A DNA stretch of 64,000 nucleotides from Comamonas sp. KCTC 72670 (GTDB taxonomy: Bacteria > Myxococcota > Myxococcia > Myxococcales > Myxococcaceae), in contig BNCN01000008.1 in the NCBI GenBank assembly GCA_014656495.1, positions 1-64,000 of the forward strand, read 5' to 3'. Of this stretch, positions 47,101 through 54,253 are shown one piece after another (within the stretch, counting starts at the first letter, position 1; the number at the start of each line of letters is the position of its first letter). Position numbers and translations under genes: made by a program. The notes under the pieces are model-generated. The model was not told where the DNA came from and ran no database searches. It saw nothing but the letters and a program-made list of their open reading frames with translations.

Positions 47101-48434
47101 TCGTTGGCGAGGCGGTAGAGCGTGGTGCCCCACTCCTCAATCGGCCCGTCCAGCCAGCCGCAAAGGTACTCGTTGGTGGCCGCGACCCGGCAGGCCTGGG
47201 TCGGCGTGCTCGCGGGATTATCCCGGTTGCAGCCTTCCAGGTACTGGCACCCGATGTTGCGCTCGGCGACCACGTCGCCGCCCTCGGGGTTCTGGTCCAG
47301 GTTCCACGCGGACTTGGAGAAGAAGACGTTGATGGACGTGCGCAGGTGCAGCGCGCACCGGCCATCGGGGTCCTGCTTGAGGCAGGGATAGACGTAGCCT
47401 TCTCGGGGGCCGTGGTTGTTATTGTAGTAGGCGACGATGAAGAAGATGACCTCCTTGCCGCCCTCCACCATGCCCATGTCCACGGTGCGGTCGTAGGCCG
47501 TGATGCCGGGGTCCGGGTTGGTGGCGCGCACGAGGCCCCGCGGGTCGTAGCGGGACACGTCGTAGTCAGGGATGCCTTCCGAGAAGTCACCCTCATCTTG
47601 GACCGGCGCGAGGTTCTGGTAGGTGTCCCGGCCGCCGTCGTCGTCGGCGAGCAGGAAGACCATGCGACCCAACCCCATGTTGCCGTTGGACTCGGAGGGG
47701 GGCTCCAGCAGGTTGGGAATCTGGGGAAAGAGCCCCCGGTCCGAGAACCGGTTGGGCTTTTGCGCCCACGGGATGGGGGAGTTGTTGGGGGGGGGGACGA
47801 AGGCGCCGATCTGATCCGTCCGGTTCCACGTGCCGCCGAGACCCGGCCGGGCATCCGCGAGGTTGGTGCTCCCCACGAACGTGGCGTCGCAGTTCTGGTT
47901 CATGGCGAGCTCGGGCTCGCTGTACGTCTCGCCACCTGACGTGAAGTGCCGCGTGCAACGCCGGGTCTGCCCAATGTATGGGCGCGCCTTGGCGCCGGTC
48001 CGCGGCGCGAGGTTGAACAGGTCTTCGTGCAAGTCGAAGATGCCGTTGTTGTTGGTGTCCCGCAGGTTGCCGTTGGCATCGACGTACCCGCGGTTGCGCA
48101 GGTCGTCCATGTACAGGTAGCCGAGCGAGTGGGACGCGCCGGCGGACTCGTACACGTAGTTGATGGTGACGTTCTGGTCGAACGGGAACTCGATGAACTC
48201 TGAGTTCAGCGCCGTGCGGTTCGTGTTGAGCTGGAGCCGGGCGGGGCTGTCCGAGGTGATGAGGATGGTCGACTCCTGGATCTCCAGGTTGTCGTTGCTG
48301 AACTCGGGCTGCTTGTTCTGGTCGAGCTGGTCTTCACACAGCCGGGCCGGGTTCTCCTGAGAGGTCTGCGCGTGCACGAGCGGCGCGGTGAGCAACGCGA
48401 ACGCTGCAAATGTCCGAGAAAGGGTCCGCATCAC
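44160..48434 (-). CDS. pilY1: PilY1-type calcium-binding pilus tip adhesin
   Basis: 1424 aa. Signal peptide to about HAQ. Residues 126-137 hold an EF-hand-like DTNNNGIFDLHE; a DUF4114 motif (GFEDIPGGGDRDFNDVVF) lies near 485-505; the C-terminal third (from about 880) is a PilY1 beta-propeller with a DLDRDGNYD calcium loop at 1170-1178. The N-terminal part varies between PilY1 proteins and probably binds surfaces. PilY1 and minor pilins form the complex that primes type IVa pilus assembly in M. xanthus (established there). It overlaps tfcP by ATGA and is followed by pilV through GTGA. Confidence 0.95.
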   Translation of the reverse strand: MMRTLSRTFAAFALLTAPLVHAQTSQENPARLCEDQLDQNKQPEFSNDNLEIQESTILITSDSPARLQLNTNRTALNSEFIEFPFDQNVTINYVYESAGASHSLGYLYMDDLRNRGYVDANGNLRDTNNNGIFDLHEDLFNLAPRTGAKARPYIGQTRRCTRHFTSGGETYSEPELAMNQNCDATFVGSTNLADARPGLGGTWNRTDQIGAFVPPPNNSPIPWAQKPNRFSDRGLFPQIPNLLEPPSESNGNMGLGRMVFLLADDDGGRDTYQNLAPVQDEGDFSEGIPDYDVSRYDPRGLVRATNPDPGITAYDRTVDMGMVEGGKEVIFFIVAYYNNNHGPREGYVYPCLKQDPDGRCALHLRTSINVFFSKSAWNLDQNPEGGDVVAERNIGCQYLEGCNRDNPASTPTQACRVAATNEYLCGWLDGPIEEWGTTLYRLANDDLFGNLVMPMEKVTIPRPPGVRNPMPHVIVGAPTTDPFRWILGFEDIPGGGDRDFNDVVFAINKQNGGSTRSATVSGDISPDIANDFVITKVRFKRQDDYAPQPRTCAGGPPCFSEDIPGACTPEDGPRPTITYSLAVDCRVCEPNPDSGAIECVPNPNTPTWFPVNFPDTTPPTQEVELDIMAMGFTGSQLCWKVDITSPNELCRPIIDDVEVGYQAVRAGGYSRSSPSTVGNAIVWGINETPGSSWGREGTWPATGMPGPGTRAYDGQKDFTVRGRVFFRSLYDPEEPSVTTAEQRWDAGRVMALTFGTNGHASDPMTRKLFTMNAAGDRSTIADEMADTRSASPLFPDSLCDLEHNGRFLYDLNNDGKCGTPSITVPDKRITDHTNDRNFLKEWLYGWEDHYLPGPSQQRRPWALGGINMSTVAISIPPYMDSWAMSTRAGERDHYRRNFMEPLAERPTVAYLGTMNGYLHAFDAGAFRNSTNDACSPTAQVRGYFAAEAGCVSPGITPRNYGEGTDLFTYMPRMLLERYRNLYVRFNGSGNLPRPTMDASPSIANVDFGIPNRQPWTRATSASKTQGAKTVLVSASGRNSPVVFALDVTSANDAWYPLPLWEFDLRDPGTELAFSTAKVTDPTIDLPDNSGSTHAPSIGRLTWGTETEGRWTTIVGTDFTPSSPSRAGTLYLIDMKTGRPLDYGTSPGGARAGIITLDQGSGIAAETALIDLDRDGNYDVMYVPTTAGSVYRINLNQVNTSAPLGRKVKACKVASAPVALSNHPDAATGQDPIYQQIHSNLGVSIIRNSGSPVVRFYFGTGDNPDEFSDGPPNKGDYRYHLLAFEDIDPMGTGTCALLDPLWVQKLDPGQAVWGGVALAEDKVFATTAVGAAADICNLSETESGRYYEAGLLPDGNSAPELRSESLGGHGVNAPLVHDGHLIIPTALGEVQIKGNGRWNTGNANGGMARSKTLIYAPSTDGRIQQ

Positions 48435-48904
48435 TTCTTCCCCTGGGCGCGGCGGGCGGCGTCGTTCGCCTTGCGCTGTTTCTGTTCACGGCTGGCCGCG
48501 AGGTCCTTTTCGAACTGCTGACGCAGCAGTTCCTCGCGCGTGGGCGGCGGCGGGTGGAGGCTGATCGCCAGATAGTTGAGGAGCAGGTCCCGGTCGCTGT
48601 CAGGCAGCAGCCGCGTGTCGCAGTTCGTCTTGGGGTTGATGCGATGGGGACCCGAGATCCACGTACGCAGTTGTTCGGGCGTGCGCTCCTGCATCAAGGG
48701 CGCCAGGTCCATGCTCCGGCCGCGCTTCTTTCGGGGAGCGCGCTTTGTCGCAACCTGCGACTTGCCCTGACCCTGGCTGTTCGCCAAGGGCGTGACGCTG
48801 TGGCAGCGCGCGCAGGCTTTTTCGAAAGCGAGCTTGCCTTCGTCCGCTGCGCCAGCAGCCAGGCCTGGCAGAAGGAGGAGCGGCAACATGAGAAGTCGTT
48901 TCAT
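48431..48904 (-). CDS. tfcP: TfcP-like noncanonical c-type cytochrome
   Basis: 157 aa. A signal peptide (MKRLLMLPLLLLPGLAAG) leads to the haem motif CARCH (31-35). Where class I cytochromes have the distal Met, this protein has Cys95 (KTNCDTRLLPDSD), so His/Cys haem ligation is predicted. A basic loop (KRAPRKKRGRS) is inserted after the haem motif and the C-terminus is a charged Arg/Gln/Lys-rich tail. In M. xanthus TfcP supports calcium binding by PilY1 of the same cluster. The assignment rests on sequence features and place between PilX-like and PilY1 genes. It overlaps pilY1 by 4 bases. Confidence 0.88.
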   Translation of the reverse strand: MKRLLMLPLLLLPGLAAGAADEGKLAFEKACARCHSVTPLANSQGQGKSQVATKRAPRKKRGRSMDLAPLMQERTPEQLRTWISGPHRINPKTNCDTRLLPDSDRDLLLNYLAISLHPPPPTREELLRQQFEKDLAASREQKQRKANDAARRAQGKK

Positions 48905-48916
48905 GGAGGGCTTGGC

Positions 48917-49633
48917 TCAGGGATTGGTGGAGAGAGTCGCGACGGTGTTGAGGACGACAGGCGCCGCTCCTGAACTGTTGTAGGTGTTGTCGGGGCCGCC
49001 GCCCGTCTGGACCGTGCCCGGGCTGGTCACCGCCACTGCGTTCTCATTGGTGATGAGGGCGTGGATGACAGCACGCGTAGGGCGGCTGCCCGCGAGGCCT
49101 ACGACTTCGCCCACGGCGATGAGCCAGATCTGCTTGTTGTTGTCATTGGGGACGCCCGCGGTTTGCTCCTCGTCATCCCGTGCGAAGACGCGGTAACGCA
49201 CGTTCTCCTGGAGGGGGAGCCCGTTGTAGGCCTCGCCGCCGGGGCTCTGTCGCTCCGAGGGGGCAAGCTCGTTCTCGTCGATGGCCAGGGAGTTCCAGCT
49301 CCCTACGCCGTCGGGGCCTGGGAGCACTTCGAAGAAGGGGCGCAGGCCCCCTTCCAGCCCAGGCTCGTTGACGACGGAGAGCCCCCCGAGGGCCATGTTG
49401 TAGGTCGATTCGTTCCGGAGCCGGATGCGCATGGCCTCGCGCGCTTCCGCCAGGCCCGCCTCGGCGGCGAAGTACGCCTCCTTGTAGCGGCGGCTGTCGC
49501 CTTGGACATCGGCCTCGCGGCTCACCACGCCGAAGCTGAGGAGCACCGCGAGGGTGACCATCGTGACGACGCCCAGGGCGAGCAGCAGCGTGAAGCCACC
49601 TTGCCGCCGTCGGGTTGTGGGACGTTGCACCAT
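48917..49633 (-). CDS. pilX: PilX/GspK-like minor pilin
   Basis: 238 aa. The start at 49633 follows GGGGAG. The leader MVQRPTTRRRQGG|FTLLLALGVV is cut after Gly13; the +5 residue is Leu, not Glu. Lack of Glu5 is typical of GspK-type pilins at the very tip. The region after the helix includes RRYKEAYFAAEAGLAEAREA, common in PilX N-domains. It is the first gene of the operon, with a 239-base gap upstream to the Mut7-C gene that should contain the promoter; I could not identify it. Confidence 0.87.
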   Translation of the reverse strand: MVQRPTTRRRQGGFTLLLALGVVTMVTLAVLLSFGVVSREADVQGDSRRYKEAYFAAEAGLAEAREAMRIRLRNESTYNMALGGLSVVNEPGLEGGLRPFFEVLPGPDGVGSWNSLAIDENELAPSERQSPGGEAYNGLPLQENVRYRVFARDDEEQTAGVPNDNNKQIWLIAVGEVVGLAGSRPTRAVIHALITNENAVAVTSPGTVQTGGGPDNTYNSSGAAPVVLNTVATLSTNP

Positions 49634-49872
49634 GTCGCGGATCTCCCCGGGTCTTCCGCCCTTGAGGGCGATGCCAGTGTTGGTTGCTAGGCAAATGGCA
49701 TGCCCGGCGCGCGGCACTGTAACCGCCCGGAACTCGGGGGCAACGTTTGGGTCGTACTTCCGGGCTGGGTCTGCCACGACCTCGCAAGAGTTGCGGAGTT
49801 GCAATTACTTGCGGGGTTTCCGTTACAGCCCAGCCACTTCTCGGGTTCCCATTTTCTGAGCGAACGGGGCGT

Positions 49873-50631
49873 CTACGGGGAACCTTCGAGCTCGCGGAGC
49901 CGGTCCACCAGGGCCTGCATCCGCTCATGGTGCGTGCCTGCCCAGTAGACACGCTGGCAGTCCGGGCACTGTTGGAAGCGCGAGTGCCGCTCCGCCACGC
50001 GCTCCGGGATGCGGCCGGCCACCTCGGACGGCTCGGCGGAGGTCAACGGGGCGTTGCACGCGACGCAGCGCGAGAAGGGGCGCATGCGGGACGTCAGCCC
50101 GTAGCGGCGCACCACTTCCACCAGCTGCTCCGCGGGCTCCGTCGAGCGGGGGAAGTACCCGCGAGCGACCTCTCCCCGCTTGAGGACCCCGATGTCGCGT
50201 GAGAGCAGGACGCGGTCCTCGTCATGGGAAACGCGCGCCAGCGTTTCGTCCGCGTAGTCGTTGCGCCACAGGGCGTCGAAGCCCAGCATCCGCAGGAACC
50301 CCACGAGCCGTCCCAGGCCCACGTCGAGCACGAAGCGGGGCATGTCCTGGAGCGGCGGCATCAGTCGCGGGCCCGGCGTTGCGTCCATCGACGCGGGATA
50401 CACCTCCACGTGGGCGCCCGGCTGGACCCGGTGGGTGAAGTCCGCGGCGACTCCGTCCACACGCACCACGTCCACCTCGGGGTGGGGCGGTCCCAGGGAC
50501 TCGATGAGATCCTTCACCGAAGGCGTCCCCTGCAGGAGGTGGGCGAAGGTCTGCTCCCGGCGCGCGGGGGCCAGGAAGTCGTTCAGTGCGCCGTGGAAGC
50601 GCATCGTCACCTGGGCCTTCGGCTGTTCCAT
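49873..50631 (-). CDS. Mut7-C RNase domain protein with ThiS-like N-terminus
   Basis: 252 aa. The ATG at 50631 follows AGGAGA. Residues 8-88 look like the Mut7-C ubiquitin-like (ThiS-type) domain, MRFHGALNDFLAPARREQTF onward. Residues about 98-245 form the Mut7-C (PIN-like) RNase domain: RFVLDVGLGRLVGFLRMLGF with first acidic residue, SHDEDRVLLSRDIGVLKRGE, and a zinc ribbon CVACNAPL...CPDCQRVYW. The family is widespread and poorly studied; RNA cleavage is presumed from the fold. It lies upstream of the minor pilin operon but is not clearly part of it. Confidence 0.93.
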   Translation of the reverse strand: MEQPKAQVTMRFHGALNDFLAPARREQTFAHLLQGTPSVKDLIESLGPPHPEVDVVRVDGVAADFTHRVQPGAHVEVYPASMDATPGPRLMPPLQDMPRFVLDVGLGRLVGFLRMLGFDALWRNDYADETLARVSHDEDRVLLSRDIGVLKRGEVARGYFPRSTEPAEQLVEVVRRYGLTSRMRPFSRCVACNAPLTSAEPSEVAGRIPERVAERHSRFQQCPDCQRVYWAGTHHERMQALVDRLRELEGSP

Positions 50632-50868
50632 GTCGTCTCCTGCTCCACCCTTGTCACACCTCGCCTCGGGCGCGGGCGCCTCTTTCTGCGACGGGCGTGC
50701 TGGGTTCTCGGGACTCGGAGTGGAGATTTGACAGGACTGCAACGCTAAAAACGTTCAACCAGGCCATAAGTCACGGGACCGTCACATGGCGATTCCTTAT
50801 ACTGAGGGGGCCGTCGGCCCCAGGTGTGGCAGGCGACGTTCCCCCTTCCGACTTCCGAGTCCGACAGC

Positions 50869-52329
50869 ATGAAGAAGACACTCACCTTCCTCCTGAGTGC
50901 GGCGGTTTCGCTCACCCTCCTCACCGTATCGTGTGGTGACAGCACGCCGCCTCGGCTCCCCGTTCCGCTCGAGGACGGTGGGGTGCTCTGGACGGACTGC
51001 TCCCCCGAGGGCGCCGCGGAGGACTGCTCCCAGGGCGAGTCGTGTCTCTTCGTCGAGTCGTACAACCGCCACATCTGTGTCCAGGCGTGTGATCCGCAGA
51101 CGGCCTGCGCGCACCCGGACGCGGTCTGCTGTGAGGGGGGCGAGGGCAGCTTCTGCGTCCCGACCGGCACCTGCGAGGCGCCTGCGCCCGACGCGGGGAT
51201 GGAGGAGGACGCTGGCGAGACGGGCGAGCCGGACAGCGGCGTGACGGAGGACGCGGGCTCGCCCGACGACGACGGCGGCTCGACGGGGGAGGACGATGCG
51301 GGCACGGAGCCCGACGCGGGCTCTGATCCTGACGCCGGCACCGAGACGGACGCGGGCACGGATCTGGACGCCGGCACCGAGACGGACGCCGGCACGGACC
51401 TGGACGCGGGCACCGAGACGGACGCGGGCACCGAGACGGACGCTGGCACGGAGACGGACGCGGGCACCGAGACGGACGCGGGCACGCAGCCGGATGGCGG
51501 CTCCGACGTGGACGCCGGCACGGACGCTGGGACCGACGGGGGCTTCACCCACATCCGGGTGATGGCGTCCAACCTGAGCAGTGGCCGCTACCAGTCCTAT
51601 GACCCCGGGCACGGCATCCGCCTCATCAAGGGCGTGGACCCGGACATCGTGCTGATGCAGGAGTTCAACTACGGGAACAACTCGGCCTCGGCGGTCAGCA
51701 CGCTGGTGAACGAGATTGCCCCGGGCTTCTACTGGTCCCGCGAGACGGGCGCGCAGATTCCCAACGGCGTCATCAGCCGCTGGCCCATCCTCGAGTCCGG
51801 TCAGTGGCCGGACCCCCGCGTGAGCAACCGCGACTTCGCCTGGGCGCGCATCGACATCCCGGGGCCGCGCAAGCTCTGGGTGGTGAGCGTGCACCTGCTG
51901 ACGTCAAGCGCCGGCAACCGCAACGCGGAGGCGCAGGCCATCGTCACCCAGGTCCGCTCGCAGGTCCCCGAGACGGACTACCTCATCATCGGCGGTGACC
52001 TGAACACGGACTCCTTCTCCGAGGCGTGCTTCGCCACCTTCCGTCAGGTGGTGTCGACGGCGGGCCCGCACCCGGCGGACCACAACGGCAGCACGGGCAC
52101 CAACCGCAACCGCAACAAGCCCTACGACCAGATTCTGGCGGACGAGGACATCCGCCGCTTCCAGCAGCCGGTCGTCATCGGCTCCAGCACCTTCCCCAAC
52201 GGCCTGGTGCTCGACAGCCGGACCTACCGGCCGCTGTCGGAGATCGCCCCGGTCCAGTCGGGTGACAGCAGCTCCGAGAACATGCAGCACATGGGCGTGG
52301 TGAAGGACTTCCTCGTCCCGGCCTTCTGA
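50869..52329 (+). CDS. Lipoprotein with endonuclease/exonuclease/phosphatase-fold domain and DAGT repeats
   Basis: 486 aa. MKKTLTFLLSAAVSLTLLTV-SC is a lipoprotein signal (Cys22). Residues about 40-115 hold a Cys-rich module (CSPEGAAEDCSQGESC, CVQACDPQTACAHPDAVCC). About 130-225 is a tandem repeat of E/D-T-D-A-G-T units, probably a flexible acidic stalk. The rest is an EEP-type nuclease/phosphatase fold: MQEFNYGNNS, WVVSVHLLTSSAGNRN, IIGGDLNTDSFSE and a final MQHMGVVKDF. The last motif has Gln-His where active family members have Asp-His, so activity is uncertain. Divergent from the Mut7-C gene. Confidence 0.9.
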   Translation: MKKTLTFLLSAAVSLTLLTVSCGDSTPPRLPVPLEDGGVLWTDCSPEGAAEDCSQGESCLFVESYNRHICVQACDPQTACAHPDAVCCEGGEGSFCVPTGTCEAPAPDAGMEEDAGETGEPDSGVTEDAGSPDDDGGSTGEDDAGTEPDAGSDPDAGTETDAGTDLDAGTETDAGTDLDAGTETDAGTETDAGTETDAGTETDAGTQPDGGSDVDAGTDAGTDGGFTHIRVMASNLSSGRYQSYDPGHGIRLIKGVDPDIVLMQEFNYGNNSASAVSTLVNEIAPGFYWSRETGAQIPNGVISRWPILESGQWPDPRVSNRDFAWARIDIPGPRKLWVVSVHLLTSSAGNRNAEAQAIVTQVRSQVPETDYLIIGGDLNTDSFSEACFATFRQVVSTAGPHPADHNGSTGTNRNRNKPYDQILADEDIRRFQQPVVIGSSTFPNGLVLDSRTYRPLSEIAPVQSGDSSSENMQHMGVVKDFLVPAF

Positions 52330-52343
52330 TGCCTCGCGGGCGC

Positions 52344-52370
52344 GCGGCGGCGGGACACCACCGCCGCCGC
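52344..52370. terminator. GC-rich hairpin between convergent genes
   Basis: GCGGCGGCGG pairs perfectly with CCGCCGCCGC (loop GACACCA). It lies between the stops of the EEP lipoprotein gene and the DUF1279 gene, where it may end both transcripts. No T tract follows on either strand. Confidence 0.5.
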
Positions 52371-52375
52371 GGGCC

Positions 52376-52750
52376 TCACATGCTCCACTTGTGCTTGTTT
52401 CGCTCGATGAACCGCGCCACCGGAGGAATCCGGGCGATGAGCGGCGTGAGCACGAACACCGCGGCGAACCGGAGCGGCTTCACCACCTGGGACGCCGCGT
52501 AGGCCGCCGCCCAACTGCCCGCCTTCTGTCCCGTGCTGCTGGGCTCGAAGCCGAACTGGATGGCCGCGTAGAAGCCGACCACCACCAAGCCGAGGATGGC
52601 GAAGTTCACCGCCACCGCCAGCGGCCCGTACTCGAGCATCAGCGTCTTGAAGCGGGCCACCAGCGAGGGCTTCGCGGGCTTGCTCGCGGCAGTGGTGGGT
52701 GGGGGCGTGTCGGAGACTGAAGGATTCACGTCGGGCTCAACAGGCGGCAT
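52376..52750 (-). CDS. DUF1279 (FAM210-like) membrane protein
   Basis: 124 aa. A Pro/Thr-rich disordered N-terminus of about 35 residues is followed by FKTLMLEYGPLAVAVNFAIL, the DUF1279 core, with one membrane helix (ILGLVVVGFYAAIQFG), then a second part QVVKPLRFAAVFVLTPLIAR and basic tail. Family members are found in bacteria and mitochondria; function is not well known. It is divergent from lspA, 120 bases apart. The start is the ATG at 52750, the only one near the domain start. Confidence 0.85.
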   Translation of the reverse strand: MPPVEPDVNPSVSDTPPPTTAASKPAKPSLVARFKTLMLEYGPLAVAVNFAILGLVVVGFYAAIQFGFEPSSTGQKAGSWAAAYAASQVVKPLRFAAVFVLTPLIARIPPVARFIERNKHKWSM

Positions 52751-52870
52751 GGCCACACCATGCCCCAAACCGGTGCTGGCCGGGAAACAGAGCGGGCGGC
52801 CGGGGGAGGGGGGGCGGGGTCTCCGAGTTGTCAGGAATCCGGGCCGCGAGTTAGAGGGGAAGGCAGCGAT

Positions 52871-53497
52871 ATGAAAACCTCCCTTCGCCTCCTGATTCTC
52901 GTGGCCCTCACCGTCCTCGCGGCGGATCAGGTGACCAAGTACCTGGCCGTCTCCCGGCTGACGAATGCCCTGGATGGCCGGGAGGGGCTGTCGCGGGTGA
53001 CGGGCTACTTCACCGAGCAGAACCTGGACAACAACCCGCCCCCCGAGGACGGGAAGTACTGGGTGTCCCGCCCCTATCGCCTCATCGAGGACTACTGGCA
53101 CTTCCGCTACGTGGAGAACCCGGGCGCCGCGTGGGGCATGTTCGCCAGCCTGCCCGAGGTGGCGCGCCGCACCTTCTTCCACGTGGTGAGCGTGGTGGCG
53201 CTGGGGTTCATCTTCATGATGTACCGGCGCACGGAGCCGGATCAGCAGTTGGTCCGGTTGGCCCTGGCGCTGATTACGGGCGGCGCGCTCGGCAACTTCA
53301 TGGACCGGCTGGTGCGCGGCTACGTCATCGACTTCATCGACTGGCATTGGCGCAACCAGCCAGGGATGCGCTGGCCCACCTTCAACGTGGCCGACGCGGC
53401 CATCGTCGTGGGCGTGGCCTTCATGCTGCTGGACTCGCTGAAGGTTCGCCGTCCGGGCTCCGTGCCAGCATCGCTGACGGAGAGCCCCAATCCGTGA
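52871..53497 (+). CDS. lspA: Lipoprotein signal peptidase, first copy
   Basis: 208 aa, longer than E. coli LspA (164). Both catalytic Asp motifs are visible: GNFMDRLVRGYVIDF and FNVADAAIVVG, with ENPGAAWGMF in the middle and four membrane helices. The extra length is a periplasmic loop of about 45 residues after the first helix (LTNALDGREGLSRVTGYFTE and following). It cleaves signal peptides of diacylglyceryl prolipoproteins. It is first in a plus-strand block with a second lspA and lgt; M. xanthus likewise has adjacent lspA genes. Confidence 0.96.
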   Translation: MKTSLRLLILVALTVLAADQVTKYLAVSRLTNALDGREGLSRVTGYFTEQNLDNNPPPEDGKYWVSRPYRLIEDYWHFRYVENPGAAWGMFASLPEVARRTFFHVVSVVALGFIFMMYRRTEPDQQLVRLALALITGGALGNFMDRLVRGYVIDFIDWHWRNQPGMRWPTFNVADAAIVVGVAFMLLDSLKVRRPGSVPASLTESPNP

Positions 53498-53530
53498 CGG
53501 AGGCCCGGTGGCTGGTGTAAGTCCCGGCCC

Positions 53531-54139
53531 GTGCCGCGCAAATACATCATCCTCCTCGCCGTCGCCCTGAGCGTCATCGTCCTGGACCAGTGGACGAAGT
53601 ACGTCGTCGTCCGCGAGCTGACCACCCAGATGGACGGTAAGGAGACCCTGGGCGAGCGCCTGGGCGCGATGTACTCCTCGCCGCCGCCGCAGGGCTTCAA
53701 CGGGTTGCACTACCAGCCCCGCCGGCACATCGAGGTGTCGGAGAACTTCTTCCGCCTGCGCTACGCGGAGAACCCGGGCGCCGCGTGGGGCATGTTCCGC
53801 AGCCTGCCGCCGGAGACGCGAGGCCCGCTCTTCCATGTGGTGAGCCTGGGCGCGGTGCTGCTCATCTCCTTCTACTTCAGCAAGCTGTCCGGCTCGGACC
53901 CCGAGGAGAAGTGGGCGCTGTGGGGCCTGCCGCTGGTGCTGGGCGGCGCGCTGGGCAACTACATCGACCGCATCGCCCGCGCCTTCGTCATCGACTTCCT
54001 GGAGGCCCACTGGTTCGACAAGGCCGCCTGGCCTTCGTTCAACGTCGCCGACGCCGCCATCTGCGTGGGCGTGGGCATGCTCCTCGTGGACGCCTTCGTC
54101 CGCAAGGAGAAGCCCGCCGAGGCGCCATCCAAGGCGTAA
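53531..54139 (+). CDS. lspA: Lipoprotein signal peptidase, second copy
   Basis: 202 aa, start GTG at 53531. Same layout as the copy before it: DQWTKYVVV in helix 1, a periplasmic insertion (TTQMDGKETLGERLGAMYSS), ENPGAAWGMF, GNYIDRIARAFVIDF and FNVADAAICVG, so both catalytic Asp residues are kept. The two copies are similar at the motifs and diverged in the loop and tail, suggesting an old tandem duplication. It starts 33 bases after the first copy. The two may differ in substrate preference or expression; that is inference. Confidence 0.95.
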   Translation: MPRKYIILLAVALSVIVLDQWTKYVVVRELTTQMDGKETLGERLGAMYSSPPPQGFNGLHYQPRRHIEVSENFFRLRYAENPGAAWGMFRSLPPETRGPLFHVVSLGAVLLISFYFSKLSGSDPEEKWALWGLPLVLGGALGNYIDRIARAFVIDFLEAHWFDKAAWPSFNVADAAICVGVGMLLVDAFVRKEKPAEAPSKA

Positions 54140-54253
54140 TCCGTCAGCGCAGACCGGGCGGCCGGGCAGCCGCCATGGGGGCGCGCATGCACGTCGTGCC
54201 GTCCGCGCAAGCAAGGTAGCCTTCGCGCGCATCCACCTCGCCGCGAGGCCTCC

